DNA of 64,000 bases from NCBI GenBank assembly GCA_930367205.1, contig OV884015.1, positions 36,261,288 to 36,325,287 of the forward strand, given 5' to 3'. The DNA comes from Acanthosoma haemorrhoidale. Taxonomy: Eukaryota; Arthropoda; Insecta; Hemiptera; Acanthosomatidae. Shown here in pieces: positions 12,489 to 26,370 of this stretch (its first letter is position 1; each line of letters opens with the position of its first letter). The notes under the pieces were generated by a model. The model did not search any database and was not told the origin of the DNA. It saw only the letters and a list, made by a program, of their open reading frames with translations. A program made the position numbers and the translations under genes.

Positions 12489-15400
12489 AGCAATTAATGA
12501 AATGTAAAAGGATTATGATGAAACAAAAACTTCAAGCATAAATGTGTATTGAAAAAAATAAATGAAGGAAGTAATAGCTTTCTCCTTTAAACAGTACATG
12601 AATATTTTTAAATGAAGGCTAAAATAGTTAAAACTAAGTATTGGGTAGCACAAGGATTTTTTTTTTATCTGTGTAAACCAGATTTTTTGCCCTTATGCAC
12701 TTCAAATATTGCAGGAAGGACTATCATAGCTGGGCTCATCTGCATTCATTCATTTAATTCAATAGTTCCAAAATGATTGTGCTTTAATACAAATATCTAC
12801 TTTAAACTTATCTCCAATGCAAATACTGTGGAGGATAATGTAGAATAGATTAAGAATTTTGTCTTCAGTTATGTTTACAAACAATAACACTTTACAACAT
12901 TTTTTTCTAAAATTATCCATTATTTCCAATGAGTTTCAATCATTTTTTTTTTCTCTCCCATAGAATTTTGAAATTTTAATAAGATATTTTTGAACACCCA
13001 TTATTATGTGGAGCAATAACACCATTAAATCGCGATTTGGAAGTGTTCACCATTGCAAATTCTAAATTATGGCTCATGGCTGATTATATTTTGAACTCAT
13101 CTGAATCAAAGGTAGGATTTCGAACTTAGATAGATGGATTTGACGTGATGTAAGGTTTACTCTTGATGGAATCAGGTTTTTGCATTCACTTGAAAATCCA
13201 TGAATAATTAGAAGTTGGCAGGGTGCTTGTTTAGTTCACGTTTAATGCTCTTATGTACTCCAACTCAAAGCATAAATTTTGAGTTATTACCCTTTTCTAG
13301 CAAAGTTAATTTAATTAAGTGTGTAGCTTATTTGGCCATCAAGGTCCCAATTGGTAGATCTCATAAAATCCAAAACACAATGTTAGTATCCCATTTAATA
13401 CAAAACATGTAGTGAATGTACTTTGAATGAAGCCATAGAGTGTTGCATACATGCAAAATTAAATTAAAATTGTTATTCTTCAATAAATTTTAGTATTTTT
13501 ATTACATTAGCTTTATTTATTTAAGATTAGGAATTAATAAAAATAATTTTTCAATAAATTTTTTGTTTATTAAATCCAATAAAAAAATGCTACAGTTAAA
13601 TCATTGAGATTCTTTGTTTATAACATTGCTTTTTAATTGTCATAATGAAATTTTTGTATTAAAATCAAATATTGTTTTACAAAATCCGTTTTACTGTAAT
13701 GTGTAAACATACTATTGGTCATTCTTATGAAGTTTTTCTAATGAAGAGAGGTTCATTCCATCTCCCCCACGTTTTTCTTGCCTTTCCTCATATTCTTCTC
13801 AGTTCCACATTAGATTTTATTGAGAAAAGTGAACTCTCATAAGAAAAAAGTTTACTTCTAAAAGAGAGTGTCATCTTTTCTTATAAAATGTAAGTATACA
13901 TCTATGTTTTTTTAAACCTTTATCAAGAATTTATTTACCAAATATTTTATTTACTAGAACCTTATTTTATTTTTAGCCCTATTCTATTCAATCCAGAAAC
14001 AAAGGCTGGTCTATACATTTTCTATACTATGAATGCTTTTTATAAATAAATTAAAAAGAATTGTTAGCAATACTTTAGGAAGAAAGTGGTGATGAATCAT
14101 CTCCAAGTGAAGGTTTAGATGCAGTCTGCATACCTCCAGAGTTATGCCTTTACTGATCATGAACGAATCGAGGCTTCCACTGCTTGATTTCAACTCCTAT
14201 ATTGCAAGGAATTTGTTACAATTTGAGTCCAGAAAAGTGATAGCCAAATATACCAATGGCAGAAAGACCAGCTGTAAACTCAGTGATAGATGAAGTAAGC
14301 AAGGACAAAATTCGACATTTGATCGTCAAGGGAAGGGTATAAAAGCCAGACTATTTATAGGTGTGAATGACATAATGTTTAATTACTCTCAGGTTGCTTT
14401 AAAACATCAATCTGCCTATCTTTGAAAAAAAACAACCTATATTATATTCTACAGGCCAATGCTGCATGAGTGCAACATTTTGTACTGCCCTTATAACTGA
14501 ACAAAAAAATTTTTTTTTTAATTAGGCTACCCTAAAAATATTTCCTTGAAGAAAAATCAAAACTTTCAACTAATTCTATGCTTGACCGTAAATGGGTTAA
14601 TGCCCTTAGTGAAGTAATATTGGATAGGAATATCTTGTGTCTTCATACTATTCTATTATTGATTATATCAGAGACTGTTATACCCACAAAAAATAAGTCA
14701 GGTTTCAATTTGTATGGTATTTTTTTAAAAACCTCTACTCTCTTTATTCACAGATATTAAGCTGTGACTGATATTGTCTCAATATTTTACCAGAAATGAA
14801 ATGTTTTGTAAAATTGGTTATCTTACAATTGTTAATGACTGCACAATTCTAGTGATTTAAGACATTACTGAAAAATATCGTTTGGCATCCAAAGTCAACC
14901 AGAAAAATTATGAGGTCACAGCATATTTCCTTTCAGGTGGACGGTTAAATAATTTAGAGTCACAGTTGTTCAGCAATATCTGCTTCCAAATCGAAGAAAT
15001 GGTATATGCATGAAATCCAACAGTTCACTGTACTTTGCTACAAGAGGCAAACTCCTCTTAAAACCAATTGATGTTTTAATACTGTCAAAAGAAGCAAAAT
15101 TTAATTATACATTTTGAGGACAAATAATAAATACCCCTAACCCCATACCACTTCAATTATGAAAATCTACAAGTGTATTATGTATTGATAAATTAGATTA
15201 GATGGTAGTTTATTGAGGAAAATACGTTTCTCTATGAAAATGAGTCCTAAAAAAAACAAACTTTATGGTACCATGTCCTCTGTGAATAATAATAGGATAC
15301 AAATAAATAAATTCAATTTGAGTTATCAATAAAGAGAGAATACATAAGAATTACATGAAGCATGTCTGTTATGGCCCTTATGGAAATTCACGCCATTTTA

Positions 15401-15841
15401 CCTTGGCCAAATAATTTTTTTAGAGTTGCCAGCTAGATAGTGATGAAGGTTCTAAGCATGTCCTGAGAGAAAACTATTAACTAGCTTATCAATTATAAAA
15501 ATTAGACAGAACGATGAGCGGCAGTTGCATTGCTATTAAAACTATTATGGTTATTTATATGGATAACACAGTGTGTTATTACATCTATATTAGTTAATAG
15601 TTTGCAAATTATTCAACAAAATGAAATGTTATGCATCTTTAATAGTTTTAGTAAAATCTGGACATCTTACTGACTGTTATCAAATTAGAATTGTAATACT
15701 ATTATTTGCACTTAAATACCCCCACTTAATAATTAACATTGGAATAGATTAAATTTAATTATCATACATAATATAGCGACTAGGATCACAAAACAATGTT
15801 GTAACATGGAACATGAAAGTAACTTTTATAAATATTCTGTA

Positions 15842-15945
15842 CACAGGTGGTCTGAAAAGTTTCCGACCTCAACATGAAGATGATAAAATAAATAAAAGCT
15901 AAAATAAAAGATTTGTTAGGTCGGAAACTTTTCAGACCACCCTCG
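15842..15945. mobile_element. Mariner-like MITE (about 104 bp hairpin)
   Basis: Two inverted arms, ggtggtctgaaaagtttccg and its complement, bracket about 50 bases of AT-rich sequence. The arms match perfectly for over 20 bases, extending through gacct/aggtc. A TA dinucleotide lies at each outer edge (15840-15841 and 15946-15947), as expected for the TA target of mariner elements. The arm sequence (GAAAAGTTTCCGACC) is typical of mariner-type termini. There is no room for a transposase, so the element is non-autonomous. It sits about 1.9 kb beyond the last G-alpha-q stop. Confidence 0.7.
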
Positions 15946-17513
15946 TAGTATATAGTGCATAGTGAATGAACATTCCTTTTTATCATTAGGATATGAAAAT
16001 TCAATACACACCCTGCATTGAGTCTCAGCATTATACAATATTCCTACCCATCTTTGAGCCTTTTCGAATAATTGAGTTGTGATCTCGAGATTTTATCATC
16101 ACCACTCAATCTTAATTAACATTTATTGATAGATTTGCAACAAACATGGCAGGAATAAAAGCTGTGATGGCCGCTAATTCAAAATTGTAATTTCTAACAT
16201 GAGGGCCTCTCCGCTTTCATCACCTATTTATTCTTAAATTTTTAATGTCTTTGAAAATAAATTCTTTATAGCTCCTTCACTCAATTTTTATCGAGTTTTT
16301 TTATGTCCAACAGTTAACAGTTGTTTATTCACTACATAGAAATTTTGGCCATTGGATATTTTAGCTAGTTATAATATATTATAAAAACTCAAATACTTCT
16401 CGTATAAAACTGGGTAAACAAAGTAAACATATCAGAAAAATTGGTATATATTTTGTTGACAAGAAAATGTTGATTTACAAATTGATCTAAATTGTAGTTT
16501 TAAAGACAAACAAGCTCTCGCACACATACATACAAAATTTTACCAATTCAGCTGTTTATGGCAAAAAAAGCTATGGTTATTGTTTTTTTGTATTTTTTTT
16601 TTCTTTCTGACAAGATATCGAGAGACAAACATTTACATTCAAACAATTTCGGCAAAAAGCCGAACAAAGCAACAGTGTGTTATTCATTTTGTCTTTACAA
16701 TATAACAAACAATTTTAATATATTTTCAAGAAAATACAATAATAACATAAATAAATGCATTTTATGAAAAGTAACAAAATCCATGGAACATAAGTAATGC
16801 CATGAGATAAAATAAATAAAATCTTGAAAGATTAATCAGCTTTCTAAGAAAATAAAATGGCATTTGTATCTCTTTTGCGCTGTCTTATAATACGAGTGCT
16901 CAAAAGAGACAAAATAAAATAGACTGTACATTCCACCCTACATCGCACTAAACAATATAAATATATTATTCCGATTCAACTAGGAATAAAAAAGAACGTG
17001 GAGCATACATCATACAAATGAAATGGTCATACTTCATACACGTCATCAGCTGTAAGTATTTTTAAATAGAGGTAAATTTTATTTTAAGAAAGAAAATGGT
17101 TTGTTGGTCTCTTTTTTTTTTTTCAATAACAGCCTCTTTTGTTTTGTTTTTTCTTTTTGGAACAAGAGACTGTACAATACACGTGACGCATAAACAAGTT
17201 TTAGGATAATTTATGCGACAATGGTATCACAATTTAGTGTTGAGAAATAGTCTTAACACACACAAATCGGTCACTTTACAAAACTGTACAGTAGGTACGG
17301 TCATTATTTTTGGTAACTTTAAATTTGTGCATAGATATTGTTTTTTTTGTTTTTTTTTTCTTTGTTTTAGTAAATTTTCCAGGCCTATAAAGATACATAA
17401 TAATAATGAAACGGTTCACTGCACTATGGGCCAATTAAGTTAACAATTTACCACAAATCAAAATGCAAGCTAATGTTTCTTTACCTTTTGCCCACAGTAC
17501 AAAAAAGCATTCG

Positions 17514-17523
17514 TTTATTTATT
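17514..17523 (-). terminator. Galphaq: Possible polyadenylation signal for the exon 8B transcript
   Basis: The minus strand reads AATAAATAAA about 280 bases past the exon 8B stop. It is followed by a T/G-rich stretch (revcomp of about 17480-17510) that could be the downstream element. The tract between is AT-rich and free of recognisable coding, as expected for a 3' UTR. The UTR may extend further, since 16.5-17.5 kb holds no other gene. Confidence 0.3.
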
Positions 17524-17802
17524 TTTTTATATTTTTTTTTGAGTGCAATTCACTCGTAACCTTTTCTACTTAAAGACACCCACCCCGCCCTAAGTGTAAA
17601 AAAAATGAATACCGATGTTCCAAAACACCCCTATCATTTATATGTTGGTTTTCCATCTTCAATCTTTTTTTAATAGAAACAGATGTTCAATTGAAAACAG
17701 TATGACGTATAAATGATATTATGGGATTGATGGCAGTAAATATGTCCTATACTGTATAGTAATATGAGATTGAGGTAAAGCGACGTCCTCGCAGCACCCA
17801 AT

Positions 17803-17952
<150 letters not shown>

Positions 17953-20345
17953 TTAAATGAAAAATCGTTGACTTTCATAAAAAAAAATTAGAAAATTAAT
18001 GACAGTTCACAGGGGCGGGCGGGCAACTTAGTAGTAGCAGTCAACAAATTAGGCGGGTGGGTAGGTATTTTGGCCATATTGCTGCATTTAGTTCCCAACA
18101 ATCAACAGATTATATTTAAAATTATTTACTGGCAGTTGTAGGTAGCAATGTCGCCCTACCCTTGTTGCCAAATTTTTTGTTAGGCTCTATCACATTCACT
18201 GTCTTAGTTGTCCTCTGTTATCTATGAATGTTTTTGGTACTCCTTTGTTTTCTCTCTTTTAATTTTTTTTTAAACGTTATTGGTCTGGAATTAAAACTGA
18301 CCCTGCCATGGACTTGACTCATCATTTGAGTTATGATTTCACACTGTGCTCTTTTGTATTGGATCAACTTTTCATTATTTGGATTTGACTCGGCTTGTAA
18401 TGTGACCTAACAATGATGGAATAAACAACACCACAGGCCTCATATTTGGGAACTCGGAAGAAATCCCAACTTGGTAAAAATGATTTAGATTCTTAAACCA
18501 AAGGTCTTTTAATGAATGTGTGGACATGTGTCGGCAAATTGGCTGGCCCTTTGTTTTTAGAGAAAATTAATTGAATTTGAATTTTATGATCATTGCGAGT
18601 TTCCTATTTTAAACAAAAAAAAAGATTATTCAAAGAGCGAATCCAAAACATTATTTTAGAAGAAAAATCTATTAATAATTCTATATATAATTTCTGAATT
18701 ATATTTTAAGTAAAAATATAATTTTTGAAAGGCTTTAATTAAATAAAAATGTTTATTACCATCTTTCATCAAATGTGCCTCAATTATTTTGTTACTAATG
18801 AGTTTTAATTTTCAACTTGTTTGTTGTTGAGAGAATTGATAATATTAATCAATCGTGCAGACATTATAAATGGTTTATCTGCAGGTCGTGCAGACATGGC
18901 TTGAACAATTTTTATTATATTACGACGAACTGTGAAATGACAGGTAAAGGATTCCAAACTTGTCACCAGTTTTAAGAGTTAGGTTAGGTTAGGTAGGGAT
19001 GGGATGAAATAACCCAATTAAACCAAAAATATGACATATGTGACCAAACTGTAAACTGTAATTTGTTCATCCCTGACATGGTGAATTCCCAATGATTTAA
19101 TTATAAATAATATATTTTCATTCCAATTAACTATAAAAATAGACATAATTAAAAATAATATAGCATGTTAAAAAATTATCACACAGAGAACCAAAATAAA
19201 AAATTAACTGTTTAAATTAATATATTTTAGCTGTTAAATCAATCAAGAAATATATTAATGTTTTATCAACACATTTAAAAATCCTATTCATCCAATATTA
19301 TACTGTACTCCAAAATGTAATGTAGCTCAGAAAAGTATTCACAACAATTAAGGATAAAGATATTAGCCATGTATTACTTTAGTAAAAATCTATAAAAAAA
19401 AAAATAACAGTTAAATCAGCAAAAATGGTTAATAAAGCCACATCAGCAGATTAGTACAAGATTAGATTACAACCAAGAAAAAACATATAAGTAGAGTTAT
19501 TTAATAACAAGTCTAACATACTGAAAATTTAAATGGTAATAACACTACCCAAAACAGCAATCGATTAACAAAAATAAACACTAGAATTTTAATAAACATT
19601 ATGAATTCAAAATTACATATTTATAATAATTAATTATGAGATCCAGATAAGAAAATTTGAAATTTTATCAAAATAATTACAGTTTGACTGCTTATGCAAT
19701 CTGTTAGCTTAAACCTATTTTACACTGTTTGTTCCGATCATAAATAATAGTAAAATAAACAAGAAATCATTTCTTGACACTCAAATTTACACATGCAAAG
19801 TTAAAAATATATCATGCACCGATTAATTTCACAAATATATATTAAAATATATTTAGTGCTTTGCATGTATTAAAGCAATTAATGATAGAATAAATGTATT
19901 GCCCAAAAAAAACTATAAAACAATCTTAAAAAATAATAGCCAATCTGTAAATGTAGATGATCAAAAACATCTATGATGTGCCAGAGGAATGCTTTTATAT
20001 TATTTACAAACTAGGCATACTTCCACAATTTTTTAATTGAGTTTAAAACAATTAAAAGTAACTTTCCAGAAACAGAAAAGCTAACAAATCTTAGCAATTT
20101 TCTGATGTATTTGATTATATCATTACAATAAAAACTATCCCAATTAATAGTTTGTTTTTTTTATATAAAAATACAATTTTTATAGAAACAAAAAATAAAA
20201 TTAAAACAGAAGTATGGAAGTAATACGTTTTTTTTTTTAAATTTTATATCTTCTAAATACTAGTTTGTTATTAGAACACATAGCCTGTATTAAACATTCC
20301 CAATCAACCTAAAAATTCACCAATAAAGTTCATAATAAGCAATAA

Positions 20346-20428
20346 TCAAGCCAGATTAAATTCCTTCAAAGCTGACTGCATGATTGTATCCTTCACTGCA
20401 CAGAACACAAGTTTTATGTTCTCAGTAT
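20346..20428 (-). CDS. Galphaq: G-alpha-q alternative terminal exon 8A: tail LKEFNLA
   Basis: The coding part encodes residues 333-359 and a TGA stop: [20 protein letters not shown], ending LKEFNLA. It forms the alpha5 helix that inserts into activated GPCRs. The tail EFNLA differs from the canonical EYNLV of exon 8B. The acceptor is taccag, preceded by a pyrimidine-containing tract. Because it contains a stop, use of this exon also needs its own polyadenylation site or splicing past it to 8B. I did not find a clear AATAAA close downstream. Alternative Gq C-termini are known in Drosophila, so this is an expected but notable arrangement. Confidence 0.93.
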
Positions 20429-21599
20429 CTGGTAGAGGTAGCATGCACAACAAAAACAGAACAATAATTCAAACATTAAAACATGCTGCACATTAAACAA
20501 AAATATAATATTAAAATATAAAAATGGTTCTCTTTCGCTGCTGTCCCACCAATTCAAAGCTACAATCACCTGGATAAGTTGGTGGCCCAACCAAAGACTA
20601 ATGAAAGCAGTTCTAAATAAACTTTAGCAAAGATTGCTTATGCATAGCTCAGAAATATTGACAACAGTTTTTACATGAGTTCAAATTTAGAACATAGCTA
20701 TTGGATTGAATGTAAAATATGACATAATCCTATAATTAGGGCACAGAGTAATGAAATTTAATATCTCGCAGTTCGGGTGCCAGAATGTGCTGAAATTAAT
20801 ATCTTTCTGTTTGGGTTCCAAAATGTAATGAAATTCACTATGTTCCCTGTTTAAGCACATCCATACATTTAATTTTTACTGTTTTATTCAAGTAATAAAA
20901 GGAAATATACACAAAAATCGCACAATTTTATAGACGTTAATATTTACATTTTTTTAAAACCACTAAAGCATTAATTCTTGAGAATGAATTCACACTTATT
21001 ACTCCGGAATTTTTAGATCCTCTTCTGATTTTTTTAATGTTGCATATAATTCACAAAACTAAATATTAAGCTTGTTAATTAATTTTTTTCTAATGAAGAA
21101 AGATAGTTGGGTAATATTACCTCCATAACCAAAACAAGAGTTGAATCATACAAGCCTATACTAACCATACTTGTTTATTAACACCCTTCCTTTAACAGTT
21201 GCAATTAATTTGCATTAAAATGAGCATGAAACAAAAAGCGTTTACTTGACACATTCTTTGTAATACCAAACAAACAATACATTAACGATTAGTGACCCAG
21301 ATCTAGGTGAAGGGCTCTTTGAACAATATGTTGGGAAGCTAAAGACAGAGTACCATAAAACATTCTACCAACATTTTAATGAAGGTTATATTAGTAACCA
21401 GCAGTTCTTAGATTTTATTCTTTGGGTAAAAAATGGCAGTTGTGGTTCTAACATTTCTTGTAAAATAAAAAGCTTAAAAATGGAATTCAATTGGAGCTGC
21501 TACCTGCACTGGAAATAGGATCCTTAAGTCACTTAAGGATAAATAATAAAAAACTTACAAATTTTAATTATAGAAGGTATTTTCCTACAGTATTTTAGC

Positions 21600-21676
21600 T
21601 TAACCCTTAAAGTGCAAAGTCACCATAGTGATTCTCAGTGAGCCACCCCAGCATCGCTGCACAGTGAACGGGTTAA
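21600..21676. mobile_element. Very short TTAA-flanked inverted repeat, possible piggyBac-like MITE
   Basis: The 77-bp segment begins TTAACCCTTAAAGTGC and ends with the complement of TTAACCCGTTCACTGTGC. The TTAA ends followed by CCC fit piggyBac-type termini and target sites. The inverted match is imperfect beyond the first eight bases. It lies in the intron between exons 7B and 8A. Confidence 0.4.
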
Positions 21677-22112
21677 TATCACAATAATTGTCATCATCTG
21701 TGGTGCCTGATGTGCAATGTTATTAGGCCGGCGTTGGGTTGGCTATTATCACTCTCCTTAACTCCAGAAGCAAACTCAAGGCCAACCTGGTCATATAGCT
21801 TCTTAGCCACTAGGTGATGACAACCGGGTTATTATACTACTAGAGGTAATTAAATAAAAACACTGCAGGCAAACACCTTGTTGTTTTATCAAATCAGAGA
21901 ACTCAAAACCGGCAGTAGAAACAACTTTGGATTATATTTTAAAATATTGGTAGAAATTATTTTATACAAAAAATTGAATGCCTATACTCCCTGGATTATA
22001 CTAAATAGATAACAATAATTTAATATAAAGCACATGCACATGCGGGTTAATGTGTTAGCAAATTGTATGGCTTCACATTCACATGCTAACAATGGCAATT
22101 TCACGAATATAC

Positions 22113-22220
22113 CTGTTGCACATGTGAAATGTGAATATATTATCTTTTCGCTGTCTGGATTTAAATCGACAAACATTCGTAATATAAACTCCCTCGCTGT
22201 TATCGCATCTCGTTGGGGTC
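22113..22220 (-). CDS. Galphaq: G-alpha-q alternative exon 7B: alpha4-beta6, TCAT version
   Basis: This 108-bp alternative to 7A covers the same residues 297-332 with the same phases. It reads [20 protein letters not shown], then [16 protein letters not shown], almost identical to vertebrate Gq in this region ([18 protein letters not shown]). The acceptor is tgtag and the donor is G|GTATAT. It is 2.4 kb from 7A. It looks like the canonical version, and I infer that it pairs most naturally with exon 8B, the canonical C-terminus. That pairing is not shown by the sequence. Confidence 0.95.
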
Positions 22221-22654
22221 CTACATACACAAATAAGAAAATATCTACAGTCAAACAACACTATAATAAATTACATATAAAAGTACAATTAATACATTAA
22301 TTAATAAGTTGAGCTACACTATAATAATAATATTACAATTTATAATAGAAAAAATAAATATAACTAAAAAAAGAGGTAATAAGAGGAAATTTATTCAACG
22401 TTTGGTCCTTGCTTGATAGGGTCCAGGTGAAGAATCACTGTTGGGGACCATCAATGAAGCTTAGAGTATACTATACTATTACATAAAAATGAGTACTCAT
22501 ATTTATCAAATTAATATATTTCTATTTAGATAATCTGACACAAATAAGGTCTCACTACTGCTAGAATAACAAGAAAGCAGGGTTAATATAAGAAAATAAT
22601 TGAATTTATGTTTTAACTTTTTGTAATTATTAACAAAAAAAAATACTGGTAGGG

Positions 22655-22755
22655 TAGGGACTTAAGCCCGGACCTCCCTAATTTCTGCTTGGTTGGTAAT
22701 GCACAAGATGATATTGGGTAGATCCCAGGTTTCAGTCCGAATTCTGTCAGTATAT
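22655..22755 (+). repeat. tRNA-derived SINE-like segment
   Basis: An A-box-like TGCTTGGTTGG (about 22686-22697) is followed about 30 bases later by a B-box-like GGTTTCAGTCC (22728-22738, consensus GGTTCGANTCC). The spacing and order fit an RNA polymerase III promoter of a tRNA-derived SINE. The tRNA fold itself is not convincing, so it is not called a tRNA gene. It is in the intron between 7A and 7B. Confidence 0.4.
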
Positions 22756-24611
22756 TTTTTCTTTGGGTAATAATAAAGAGTTAAAGTAACATAAATATGT
22801 TATCTAACAAATCTCACTGAAAATATTGAATAAACTTAGTGACACTAAACATCTAAAGGCTATAACTGATATAATTCTAACTCTTGAAAAAAAAAAATTC
22901 TTTATGGTCTAGGAAGTTTGTACAGAAGTTTGAATATTAAAGCCATTAATGTATTAAAAAACTATGAATACTCGATGGATTATTAATTAGATCTTGTTAA
23001 TTTATTATGACAAATCCCAGTCAAAAATTATAAATGATAAAGCAACTTGAATAGTTAAATAGCTTCAAGATAACCTTTTTTTTAAAAAAAAACAAACATC
23101 GAGAATGACATATACAATCCATCAGGAATTGTTTATGATACACGAATTTTGAGGTGTCAGGGAGAATGAAGCAGAAATTAATACACGACTTCTAACTGCA
23201 GTAAAATCATGTGAGTATGTTCTGATCATGAATATTTTAATACCACCTGAGAAGTTTTAAATATGTTTAAAATCAATATTACTATCCTGCCCAAGATAGG
23301 AAGCCACAAGTGCATATGAAGTCTCCAAATAAAAAAAACAAACAAACCATTCCCACATGCTATATATTGTGATAATGCCCTGAAGACAAAATTAGTGATT
23401 AAAATAAAACTTACATATTTTTTGGCGTATAGCATTTTTTAAATGCTCTAAATTTTAATAAATATAGCAGCATTTAACTATTAACCATAAATTTGACCGT
23501 CATCCTAGAAGACTTCAAGAGTAAAATTTTTAGAAGCTAAAATCTAAGCTAAATTTCGTTTTTCTTTCAGCAATGCCATTAAAAAAATTTTTTAGCAAAT
23601 CCTGTCTTATTTTAGTTTCCTTCAATCAATAAAAAGTGATACATATGCTAGTCATGAAAATAATGAGACTTTAGGAATATTCAGCCCATTGCCAATAGAA
23701 AAACAATTATATTGGGTGAAAAATCAACGAAATTAGCAGGCTTGTGATAAAAACAAGCTGTATAGACAAAACCCCCAGCAATAGCCTAAATTATCGAATT
23801 CACATGTTTTTCGATAGTTTTTATCAACTTTCTTGTTCTTCAAAATGATTAGTTACAAGCTACCAACAATTTTTCTTCTTTAGCAAACCCCTTAGTACCT
23901 TACAGTATTGGATTCACAGCCTGCATAAACATCCTATGTAAGTAAAATCATCCTGCACTTCTTTTGATAAAAAATAAATAAATAATGCAACGCTACAGCT
24001 CTTATTTTTGGTCTTTGTCACAGATTTTAATATCATTTTTTTAAAATAATGTCTGTACTGTGGCTTTCAACCATAGAGATCTTAAAAGAAGATTGGGTTT
24101 ATAACTCTTGCTTTGAATTTGTGCTATCCACACTGATAAATTAACATGTAGTGACTTATAATTGTGGGTTCAATTCTTTGGCAGGAATTGAATATTTTCA
24201 TCAATGAATTGACAAATGGCAGCAGAATATAAGAGAATACATAAATATGCTTGGACAAACAAATGTAGATTTTTCTTTAAGCTTTCATCAGCAGCATAGT
24301 TGATTTAAGTCAGATAATAGTTTAATACTAGTAATACAGTGTTAATATTTATCAGTTTTTACTGATAGAGTGGTTTGTTTCAATATTAATAGAAGCTACA
24401 TCTATTAGGGTTTGTCAAACACACACCGCACATGAGTTGTCTAAAGTTATCTTAAGAGATGCAGCTTATGATATCAATGTTTCCTAGACATTCATAAGAT
24501 TATATTACTTCTCAAAGCAGTAAAAAATAATGGCCAGAACATAAATTTACAATCTACTCCTGGCAGTTTACTTTCATGGGAGAAGCTACACTACTGTTTT
24601 GTTACAATCAC

Positions 24612-24719
24612 CTGTTGCTGTAGTAAAATGTGAATACAACATCCTTTCTGGATCAGGATTCTGGTCTTTGTACAGTTTTAAGATGTACTCACGAGCGCCG
24701 ACGTGATCTTGTTTTTGCC
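24612..24719 (-). CDS. Galphaq: G-alpha-q alternative exon 7A: alpha4-beta6, TTAT version
   Basis: This 108-bp exon (36 codons, phase 1 in and out) covers residues 297-332. It reads [20 protein letters not shown], then [16 protein letters not shown]. This is the alpha4 helix, the alpha4-beta6 loop and the beta6-alpha5 guanine-ring loop. The usual Gq motif there is TCAT; here it is TTAT. It is more diverged from vertebrate Gq than exon 7B. The acceptor is atcag and the donor is G|GTGATT. The region helps set receptor and effector selectivity in G-alpha proteins. It is too short to appear as a long open frame and was found by reading the minus strand for a second copy of this segment. Confidence 0.92.
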
Positions 24720-26046
24720 CTGATTATGTTTTCCAAACATGAATAAAAATAGGTAGGTACAATAAAAACAAACAAAATGTCAAACTAACTGAAGCATCAG
24801 ATCTAAACATTAACTATATACCACACATTTTAATGTTCCAGCTATTTCATCCCCACCCCTTAACACCACAATAATGTATAATGATAGGACTATGTAATGG
24901 AGTAAAAAATAATGTAATACTATGACCCACCCTCTCCCTTCACTGACTTCCAATTACTGGTTGAGTTCTTCTACCCAATGTATTTTACGGTCAGACTAAC
25001 AGTACATATAAATTTAGGACAATCCAATAAGCTAACTTAATGTGGGTTTGATGTGCCACTTAGATTAAATTATATTTCTTAATTTCATAGAAGCAAGGTG
25101 ACACCTGTCTCTGAGACCTCTGAGGTCATACCTCGACTCTGGTAGAAGGGGTACAGATCCAAAGGCTGAATCACAGATCAGGGACAAGTCTTACCAAAGT
25201 AGCCAACCTGGTTAATAGTTACTTAGCTCTAAATTCTAGAGTTAGTTAGATAAGCAACGCAAAATATATTTTTGTACGATCTCAATAAACATAACAATGA
25301 ATCAATATAATGTCTTACACTGGATCCCATGATAACCTTTCAAGTCCCCAAAGGGGCAGATAGAGTAGAGATAAATTTTTGTATTTTTTAAATATTTATA
25401 TTAGAGTGTAATTTAAAAATGACAGCCATATGAATGAATGGCTATTATCCTTAATCAGGGTTTTCACAAAAAAAAAAAACAGTTTTATATCTCAATTTGC
25501 TAAAGGAAAAAAAACATATTTAAGTTACTTTTATAATTTAACGATTTTCAAACATTTACAATTAATAGTATTTTTAGTCATAAAATCTCTATTAGGTATC
25601 CTAAGAACATATAGCAATGGTCTTACCTTTGACCAATTTACTGCCCAATTATCCCCATACCTCGACAAACAAGATATAGCAGCACGAGTTATTATTAATT
25701 GGCAGCCTATAGCCTAAGAAAGAGATAGTGGAAGCTGGTGAGTGCTGAACTACACCTTTATGGTCTCCAAGGCAATAAAGAAAGAGGGAATAAGACCTAA
25801 ATACTCATGTGTAACACAGACAATTAAATAAATAATTTGATAGATAAATAAGCTTAAATTCAAACTATTCATTTTTATATTGTAGAAACTATATCAGAGT
25901 GCTTTCATTTATGAAGTGGTAATGCTAACTGTTTCATAACAGATATGCCTTGCTTGCAATCAATTTAAAACTGATTTGATTACAAACATCATCTTCCAAC
26001 ATTAAATAAAAATTGGTTGGGTCTTCACAGGAAGACAGCTCCTTCA

Positions 26047-26370
<324 letters not shown>

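Larger units (their letters stand above)
9142..15840. other. No supported gene apart from the 12.25-kb exon candidate
   Basis: AT-rich and CpG-poor. It contains the (TA)n tract and several short open frames without family resemblance. If the 8.9- and 12.3-kb exons are real, 9142-12251 is an intron. Confidence 0.45.

Noticed and set aside
22034..22300. 88-codon plus-strand open frame
   Set aside because: Antisense shadow of G-alpha-q exon 7B.
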